Translations under genes and position numbers: made by a program
Shown: piece by piece, positions 56,621-64,000 of the stretch
Layout: every line of letters begins with the position of its first letter
How positions within the stretch are numbered: the stretch's first letter is position 1
Notes under the pieces: generated by a model
What the model saw: the letters and a program-made list of their open reading frames with translations, nothing else
Database searches by the model: none
What the model was told of the DNA's origin: nothing
NCBI GenBank assembly: GCA_903904835.1
Contig: CAIVEI010000108.1
Span: 1-64,000 of the forward strand
Reading direction: 5' to 3'
Source of the DNA: an uncultured Schlesneria sp.
Lineage (GTDB): Bacteria; Planctomycetota; Planctomycetia; Planctomycetales; Planctomycetaceae
DNA length: 64,000 bases

Positions 56621-59600
56621 ATGCAAAGAACTGAGAACCTTTGTTTGAAGAGATTGTCTCTTCGGCAAAGACTGCCACAGTTGGCTGACGACATTTATGG
56701 CCGGGGGACCGGGACTTTGAATCTTTCCCAATCCGATTTGACGACAGCACAAGAATTGCTCGGATATTTGAATTTCTCTGGAGGCCGTCCAGATACGAAA
56801 TTTCAGCATCAGCTAAATGAATTCATCGCCAGTGTCACGTGGTCGAAGGCTCCTGAAGCCTTACAGCAGTTGCTTGCGCAATTACACCAGACCGCACCAG
56901 CGTTTAGCGATGTCACGCAGGCCCAGGCCGTGCTGAAGCTGGTTTTTTCTGATGTGCTTCCCGCTTACCGTGTGCATCACCGGGACCTCCTTGCACATCT
57001 GAAAGATGCGGAATTCGAACAACCGTTATTCCTCGCAAAGGTTTTTGAAGCAGTCCTGCAGCAAGGTGCACCGTGGGATGACCGTGAAGGGATCATTCAA
57101 GGCTCGCTCCATCGTCTGAACGATTTTGTTGGCTTTCGTCCGGTCGCCGTTTTGGAAAACGGCAGGAAAATGGACCTTTATCCCCATGAACGCGTCCGCC
57201 CCTGGCCGCTTTATCTTCGCAACGCAGGGGTCGCGCATGGCCCATATAATACGCTGATCAAACGAGCACTTGAATTATTGAACGAAGTCCCGGAAGAAAT
57301 GCTTTCGGACGCTTATTTTGACATCAATAAGATGGACGAGTTGGCTCTTGATCCACGAGCCCACGATCATTCGCATCCGGTCAACAAACGGACCAATTAC
57401 TTGTTTGGTGAGTGGGACCCGCACCAGATTGACATCAAGGGAAACTATCGACGTTTCGTGATTCGTCGAGTGATTATCGATTCCTTGATTGATTGGCAGC
57501 AGAAACAAAAACGAGTCGCGTCGGAAGAAGTTCTGTTCGATATGGCCGCCGTTCTTTGCGGAACGATTCTCATGGCATCGGCCATCAGTGGTGACGGTCC
57601 CGAATGTCATGATTCGAGCGTGACGCTGACGTCGCTACTTCCGCGTGTCGCACGCCAACGAGATCGGTTTTATACTTGGCTGCTAGAGAGTGCGACGGGG
57701 CAGCGAGCAAAGCGACTTAAGAAGCATGCCAAAGCAACTCGACAGCCGTTTGGACATGTCCGTCAGTCGCTGAATATGTATCTGGCCAACTACGGTACGC
57801 AACAAGTCCAGCGGCGACAATTGGCACATTTATTTGCTCGCATGGGCTATCCAGAAGCGAGCCTGCGACAGGCGGCAGTCATCCCTTGTGCGTCGGCAAG
57901 ATTTGAATGTGAAGTTCTCTGCCGTGTTCACGGAGCACGCCGTGTGATCGAACTTGGTAAAGTCGCCGAGGCGTTTCGGCTATTGGGAGAAGCCGAGGAA
58001 TATCTTCACCGGGGAATTGAATGCGGAGCGCTGGTCGATCCCTGGAATATTCTTGGTTTTCAAGGATTATTCCCGCTCTTTTCGTCTCGCGAGGACAGCG
58101 TTCCCGATCAGCGGGTCGAAATCCTGTTACACATCATGGAAGCGTTACTCGACGCTTACACGCGAACGTGGGAAGAAGCGGCAGCTCGTGGTGACGCGAA
58201 GTTAGCCGGGGCAATCTCGTTCCGTTATGAATCGCTCGCCGAATTCTGGGATAAGTTTGGATCTTCCACTGTCAACGACCTGCCCCGTGTCGCCGCACGC
58301 GAAAGTCTCGATTCAGCATCTCACGTCGCACAAGCATTGTCTGAATGGAGAACGGCCGGCGAAGCGGCGGGCGACATTCAGTTCTGGCGAGAACACGTCG
58401 CTCAGTTCGAAAGTGCCAAAGCGTACGCACAAGTTGTGTCAGCATTGCTGGAACGTCGCGACACGGTAGCCGCACTCGGGCTGCTCATGCAATGGCTCAG
58501 CCAGCAGGAAGAGGTCGGGCTCGAAGCGGGACACATGTCTTTCGAGGACTTATTGCTCTGGTGGATGGGAATCGTTGTCGACAATGGCTCAATCACCAAG
58601 GACGATCCGTGGCCACTGATTCGTCGCATGTTCGATTATCTCGAAGCCAACGCAGGCGAACTCTGGTCGGCACCGACAGTTCCTGTATTAACGGATTCAA
58701 GCAAGCCTCAAAAGTCTGATCTCGGCGATGAACTTGCCAATGAAACCGACGAAGTGTCACGTGACGAAGAAGACGAACTGTTTGATGCCGCCTACGAAGG
58801 TGTCGTCTATCGCGATAGTGCCGACGATGGACAAGAAGGCGAGACGATGGACGATCGCCCCGCCTTCCATCGCGAGACCGAGTTTGAATTGATTGAAAAG
58901 CAACTGGAACCGAGGCTGAAATTCCTGCGAACGATCGCTCAGCTTTGGCAAATGGGAGCGACCCTCGCCGTCGAACGCGAACTGGTCCCCGTCGATTCGC
59001 AGTCGAACGCCGTTCGCGAATCGAAGCAGGCTCAGGTCGATTCGTTACGTCATTGGCTGGGACATTCCATCGAAGTCCAGGCCGATCTCAGTCGCTTGAT
59101 TGATAACCTGTGGAAGCAGGAAATCGGTGAAGCCACTGCCGAACACGACGTCAATATTGAATACGATACACAACTGCAGACAAAACTGTTTTTGATCCAG
59201 ACCACGATCCAGACGGCGCTCAGTTGCCGGTCGGCGCAGTGGTGCCTCGCTTGTGCACTTTCTCCCGCTGACGATACCGTCAAGACGAACGCAGACGACG
59301 TGCGGATCATCGACATCTATCGCGGCGTGATGCAGCGAAATGAAGAAGAAGTCCGTCGAGTCCTTCCTGGATTGCTGAGATCCCTGCAAAGCAAACCACT
59401 GCTTTATGTCCCGCTTGAACACGGCGGTGAGCCAAAGCAGATCTTAACCGCTCGCTCGATGCAGATGGTCATTCGCTTCCTTCTCGCTCACCTGCCTCAA
59501 TTAGGCCTGCTGCGTGAGACCTGGCATCTGCTGAAAACGGCTCGTCAGATGGAACGTGCGTCGCGACCCAAAGGAATGGCCGTTACCGAATTCGATCGCC

Positions 59601-60679
59601 TGTTCCGAATCGCCCTGCGATATACGCTCGAATGCGTGATTAAGGCCTCCGGTGAATGGAAAGGTGGCCGTTTCAGTGACGAGGATCTGATCGAAATCGT
59701 CGGAACAATCGTCGAGAACTATCTCGATCAGTGGCTGGAACACAGCAACACCATGCGATTATCAACGGTCGAAGCGCTGAAGGTCGAACCACTTTGGGAA
59801 GAAACGGCTGAGTTCGTCAAAACATATGGTTCGTATGTCCTCAACGCACGATTGCTTACGCTGGGAAATGTCCGCGCCATCCTCCATAGCGGTGTCGAGC
59901 ATTTCCTCGAGCATCTGGAAGAAAACGAAGATCCCCTTCATCCCATTAAATTGCTGGATGACCTTCGCAGCGGAAAGATCGAACGTGACGACGTGGCCGA
60001 ACAGCTTAACCTGATCTATCAGGTTGTCGTCGAGAAATTCGATCGGTTCCTCGAATACAACACGACAACAACTCAGTCGGACTACGGCGAACACTTCTAT
60101 TCGTTACTCGATTTCTTGAGGCTGGAAACCTCGTACGATCGGGATGCCTGGAACATGCTTCCCGTCACTGTCGCGCACGAAGTACTTGCCCGACTCGGCA
60201 AGCCCGAAGCAGCGACGATTTGGGAAGATGTCTTCTCACTCAAGACCGAAGAGATGGCTGACGGACATTTGCAGCAGTTGGAATCACTTCAGAAGAAGTA
60301 CGGAATGCGCATGCCTTCCGTCGCAAACCACCTGGAAGAGCGATTCGTCAAACCGCTTTCGGTCAATCATATGCTGGCCAGAATCCGGCCCGCTTGTGAA
60401 GACGCGGAAAAAGGTCGCGAAGAATCACCCTCATTCCAGGCCCTGCAAGTTTCCGTGGAAGAGTACTTGAAAACAACTTCCGGATCGGGAATCGACATCC
60501 CTGCCTGGCTGCGAACTCTGGAAGAAGAACTGAACCGGGTTCACGAATCGGGCGAGACTGCACCGCCCGACGCCGAACCGCAACTGCATCTTCCCATTCC
60601 AGCCCTCAGCTTGAAAGAACTGCGTCAGCAGCTAAAGCAGTGGAAACAACCCCCATCAGACCGCAAAGGCAAAGCCTGA
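56621..60679 (+). CDS. 1352-residue protein of unknown function
   Basis: A very large cytosolic protein with no signal peptide, no membrane segment and no enzymatic motif I recognise. It is mostly alpha-helical with scattered TPR- or HEAT-like stretches (AEAFRLLGEAEEYLHRGIECGALVDPWN, AQVVSALLERRDTVAALGLLMQWL). A conserved-looking early segment (LYPHERVRPWPLYLRNAGVAHGPYNTLI) and an acidic hinge (DEVSRDEEDELFDAAYEGVVYRDSADDGQEG broken by acidic runs, near 708-742) divide it. It lies divergent from the ExbD-like pair, which suggests a shared system. No ribosome binding site is clear at 56621; the reading frame is certain because of its length and codon pattern. Confidence 0.85.
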   Translation: MQRTENLCLKRLSLRQRLPQLADDIYGRGTGTLNLSQSDLTTAQELLGYLNFSGGRPDTKFQHQLNEFIASVTWSKAPEALQQLLAQLHQTAPAFSDVTQAQAVLKLVFSDVLPAYRVHHRDLLAHLKDAEFEQPLFLAKVFEAVLQQGAPWDDREGIIQGSLHRLNDFVGFRPVAVLENGRKMDLYPHERVRPWPLYLRNAGVAHGPYNTLIKRALELLNEVPEEMLSDAYFDINKMDELALDPRAHDHSHPVNKRTNYLFGEWDPHQIDIKGNYRRFVIRRVIIDSLIDWQQKQKRVASEEVLFDMAAVLCGTILMASAISGDGPECHDSSVTLTSLLPRVARQRDRFYTWLLESATGQRAKRLKKHAKATRQPFGHVRQSLNMYLANYGTQQVQRRQLAHLFARMGYPEASLRQAAVIPCASARFECEVLCRVHGARRVIELGKVAEAFRLLGEAEEYLHRGIECGALVDPWNILGFQGLFPLFSSREDSVPDQRVEILLHIMEALLDAYTRTWEEAAARGDAKLAGAISFRYESLAEFWDKFGSSTVNDLPRVAARESLDSASHVAQALSEWRTAGEAAGDIQFWREHVAQFESAKAYAQVVSALLERRDTVAALGLLMQWLSQQEEVGLEAGHMSFEDLLLWWMGIVVDNGSITKDDPWPLIRRMFDYLEANAGELWSAPTVPVLTDSSKPQKSDLGDELANETDEVSRDEEDELFDAAYEGVVYRDSADDGQEGETMDDRPAFHRETEFELIEKQLEPRLKFLRTIAQLWQMGATLAVERELVPVDSQSNAVRESKQAQVDSLRHWLGHSIEVQADLSRLIDNLWKQEIGEATAEHDVNIEYDTQLQTKLFLIQTTIQTALSCRSAQWCLACALSPADDTVKTNADDVRIIDIYRGVMQRNEEEVRRVLPGLLRSLQSKPLLYVPLEHGGEPKQILTARSMQMVIRFLLAHLPQLGLLRETWHLLKTARQMERASRPKGMAVTEFDRLFRIALRYTLECVIKASGEWKGGRFSDEDLIEIVGTIVENYLDQWLEHSNTMRLSTVEALKVEPLWEETAEFVKTYGSYVLNARLLTLGNVRAILHSGVEHFLEHLEENEDPLHPIKLLDDLRSGKIERDDVAEQLNLIYQVVVEKFDRFLEYNTTTTQSDYGEHFYSLLDFLRLETSYDRDAWNMLPVTVAHEVLARLGKPEAATIWEDVFSLKTEEMADGHLQQLESLQKKYGMRMPSVANHLEERFVKPLSVNHMLARIRPACEDAEKGREESPSFQALQVSVEEYLKTTSGSGIDIPAWLRTLEEELNRVHESGETAPPDAEPQLHLPIPALSLKELRQQLKQWKQPPSDRKGKA

Positions 60680-60692
60680 GGTCGGGTTTTTG
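60659..60692 (+). terminator. probable terminator overlapping the end of the 1352-aa gene
   Basis: GACC (60659-60662) and GGTC (60679-60683 region) enclose AGGCAAAGCCT, and GGGTTTTTG follows. The hairpin overlaps the stop codon. Confidence 0.45.
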
Positions 60693-60767
60693 CATCGGTA
60701 TTGTGTCCAGGAAGAACTGATGTCATTAACCGATTCATCATTTAACCCGTAGCCAGCGTCGCAGGCG

Positions 60768-60786
60768 AATCGGCGTTCAGCCGATT
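60768..60786. repeat. short hairpin in intergenic DNA
   Basis: AATCGGC (60768-60774) and GCCGATT (60780-60786) with a 5-nt loop, inside a longer imperfect palindrome (GCGTCGCAGGCG on the left, GAACGTTGCCGC on the right). The 278 bases 60680-60957 show no gene. Confidence 0.4.
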
Positions 60787-60957
60787 TCTTCGAACGTTGC
60801 CGCAGCCCCGTTTTTTGCAAAGACCCAACGAGAAATGACGCCTCAGCCGACTATAATTACGCCGCCTCGCTCGCGCTTCTCTTCGAGGCGCGGTTAAACT
60901 ACAAGAAGCCTGCGGAGCAGTTTGAGCTTTTGCAAAGGATCTGCCCACCGAGGAAAA

Positions 60958-61368
60958 CTACGACCGTTTCCGAGACTGCGCCGAAGTCGACGATCGCGGC
61001 ACCCACGCACCACCGTGGTCTGACGCGTCTCGCACCGTTTCAATTGACGGGGGCTGGTTGCTTCCAAACTTCTCGCGGGTTTGAGCCTGCCTGCGTGCAG
61101 CGCGATAGGGATCGGTCGGGTCTTCACGATTCTGTGACGATAACCAGAGATGTAGCCGGCCAACGGGTTGATCCCAGCGAAAATTCATGCACAGCAACAC
61201 AAAAATCAGACCAGAAAATGAAACACCCCAGACGATCAGCGGCTGCTCAATTTGATCGGTACCCGCGAAAATCACGAATGCCGTTGCAGCGGCCCCGATC
61301 ACCACGACGATTGCTGTCGCCAGCCAAATGACGGCTTGACGTCCTGATTCTGAATTCCGCCTGGCCAC
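60958..61368 (-). CDS. small two-helix membrane protein
   Basis: A 136-residue protein with two membrane helices (about residues 14-36 and 45-62, the second GVSFSGLIFVLLCMNF) and a basic cytosolic tail (DPTDPYRAARRQAQTREKFG). The start is GTG at 61368 with AGGAGG nine bases upstream; the frame runs on to 61422 but without a site. I recognise no family. The DPYRAAR tail resembles membrane-edge motifs but is not diagnostic. Confidence 0.6.
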   Translation of the reverse strand: MARRNSESGRQAVIWLATAIVVVIGAAATAFVIFAGTDQIEQPLIVWGVSFSGLIFVLLCMNFRWDQPVGRLHLWLSSQNREDPTDPYRAARRQAQTREKFGSNQPPSIETVRDASDHGGAWVPRSSTSAQSRKRS

Positions 61369-61742
61369 GATGTGAGACCTCCTGACGATATGGTCTAGCC
61401 AGCAATAACCTACATCACGCAAGCACTCATGGCAATCCTGGCTAAAGATGCAGTATCTGTTGCCGCCCTCCGTAGCATGAGCTTCAGCCCGTGCACCACA
61501 TTTTTTTTGCGAAGGTGAGAAGCTTTAACGATAAATACTGACAAAATCCTCGAGATCTTCGGCATTTGGAAAATACCGAGCCATAAGCTGTAGCAGCGGC
61601 TTCCAGCCGCTGAAGTTGAATATGCGTGTTGCAGTTGGATGTCTACGCGATGTATCCGCGAATGCGAAGCGGAGCCTCGAAGATGGGTGTTCCCAAGCTG
61701 GAGCCTGGGAACTAGGAACCGCTCGAACTTGGCTTAAAACGA
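61369..61742. other. repeat-rich intergenic region
   Basis: No convincing gene. It contains the 25-bp motif at 61471-61495, a CAGCGGC/GCCGCTG hairpin at 61594-61612, and a GTTCCCA...TGGGAAC palindrome at 61689-61712 (11-bp arms, one mismatch). A minus-strand frame (61525-61758) crosses these repeats and reads like repeat-derived peptide. Confidence 0.6.
61471..61495. repeat. 25-bp dispersed motif, copy 2
   Basis: Same motif as 44371-44395, one difference, same strand. It begins CGTAGCATGAGC. Confidence 0.6.
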
Positions 61743-61778
61743 AAAAGCCCGCAGGCAATTCAATGCCTGCGGGCTTTT
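61743..61778 (-). terminator. terminator of groEL
   Basis: AAAAGCCCGCAGGCA (61743-61757) and TGCCTGCGGGCTTTT (61764-61778) form a perfect 15-bp stem with a 6-nt loop; both strands end in T/A tracts, so it can act in either direction. It lies 24 bases past the groEL stop. Confidence 0.92.
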
Positions 61779-61802
61779 GGTTCTTAACATGATCCGACGA
61801 TC

Positions 61803-63422
<1,620 letters not shown>

Positions 63423-63586
63423 TCGGAAAGGCTCCTGGTTTTAAAATGTCAAAAACACGTATCCGATTACCTGATGAAGCTGTGATCAGCGACTCGCAGA
63501 AACTCGGACCGAGGGGTATTTACGATATGTTGAATCACCCGGCGAAAAATGTTTTTGATCGCCAGGAAAATCAACGGATTGGCGTA

Positions 63587-63901
63587 TCAGCCGTAGACGG
63601 CGAGAATGTCGCTCTCGCGAAGCAGCAGGAAAGTCTCGTCGCCGACTTTGAATTCGTCGCCAGCGTATGAGCTGAAAATCACGTGATCACCAGGCTTAAC
63701 GGTCAAGGCGACCTTTTGTCCGGTGCTCTTCACGTGTCCTTCACCAACAGCAATCACGTCGCCACGTTGGGGTTTATCTGCTGCGGAATCCGGCAGAACA
63801 ATCCCTCCGGCGGTCTTCGTTTCCGCTTCGGCTCGCTTAAGAACCACTCGATCACCGAGGGGGACCAACTTAGGGTCGTTCGAGCCACTCTTCTTTGCCA
63901 T
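63587..63901 (-). CDS. groS: 10-kDa co-chaperonin GroES
   Basis: A 104-residue GroES with [28 protein letters not shown], including the mobile loop, and the C-terminal ESDILAVYG. It caps GroEL. A GGAG and an AAGGTGAG stand just before the ATG at 63901. The 99 upstream bases show no CIRCE inverted repeat (TTAGCACTC-N9-GAGTGCTAA), so HrcA control is not supported within the window. Confidence 0.95.
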   Translation of the reverse strand: MAKKSGSNDPKLVPLGDRVVLKRAEAETKTAGGIVLPDSAADKPQRGDVIAVGEGHVKSTGQKVALTVKPGDHVIFSSYAGDEFKVGDETFLLLRESDILAVYG

Positions 63902-64000
63902 CTCACCTTACTCCAGAATCGAAACGCGTTTAGTCTTCTAGTCTTCCAACTCGGCACTGAGCCTGTAGACGGCCCACAGACGACACCACGAGACGCTGAA

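Noticed and set aside
52414-60679. Zorya-type defence system
   Set aside because: An ExbD/MotB-like gene beside a large gene hints at it, but there is no MotA-like channel gene and the large protein shows no helicase or nuclease motif.
61525-61758. 77-codon minus-strand frame before groEL
   Set aside because: It crosses two palindromic repeats and part of the groEL terminator; it reads as repeat-derived peptide.
63902-64000. CIRCE operator upstream of groES
   Set aside because: No TTAGCACTC/GAGTGCTAA inverted repeat is present in the visible leader.

Overview
The window reads as chromosomal DNA of a planctomycete (order Planctomycetales; genus not determinable from sequence alone). Evidence is the family mix: a Tat-exported DUF1501 protein, a PVC-type heme (CxxCH) dehydrogenase, a formylglycine sulfatase, a YHYH protein, a Gly-rich EF-hand protein, an OprP-like porin, ExbD-like proteins and a MoxR/VWA pair. 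There are no phage genes, transposases, CRISPR arrays, rRNAs or recognisable tRNAs. Many start codons are GTG or TTG; I moved several starts inward to fit ribosome binding sites and signal peptides.

Layout. 1-9160 (minus strand): a signal-peptide gene cut by the window edge, a thioester-reductase-like SDR with an SCP2-like tail, a rhomboid protease, and a fatty-acid block rpmF-plsX-fabD-acpP-fabF followed by a second ketosynthase whose catalytic Cys and second His are replaced. 9298-15133: DUF1501 protein, secreted thioredoxin-like protein, DUF4112 protein, a methyltransferase broken by an in-frame TGA, and a coupled transglutaminase-like/gamma-glutamylcyclotransferase pair. 15863-28960: exported proteins (YHYH-PEBP fusion, PQQ-type beta-propeller, EF-hand protein, 1171-aa heme dehydrogenase), a small cytosolic protein, a porin, a sulfatase and a metallophosphoesterase. 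29103-39629: an RND efflux permease and its adaptor, divergent from three tandem TolC-like genes. 39677-46015: VWA and MoxR ATPase, a small membrane protein, a monoheme cytochrome, an ABM monooxygenase and a HEAT-repeat lipoprotein. 46346-52175: htpG, divergent dapL-nagA, and a tRNA-dihydrouridine synthase. 52414-60679: two overlapping ExbD/MotB-like membrane genes divergent from a 1352-aa protein of unknown function. 60958-63901: a small membrane protein, groEL and groES.

Non-coding structure is notable. A 107-bp element with long imperfect terminal inverted repeats occurs twice (36399 and 52254), with a possible relative at 15261. A degenerate 9-nt periodic repeat starting GTCC occurs twice (10842 and 50964), the second time inside the nagA reading frame. 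A 25-bp motif is shared by 44371 and 61471. Perfect short hairpins lie in the leaders of at least three genes.

The candidates I consider most worth following are the KS-alpha/KS-beta-like pair embedded in the primary fatty-acid operon, the ExbD-like pair without a visible ExbB together with its giant divergent neighbour, and the dispersed repeat families.
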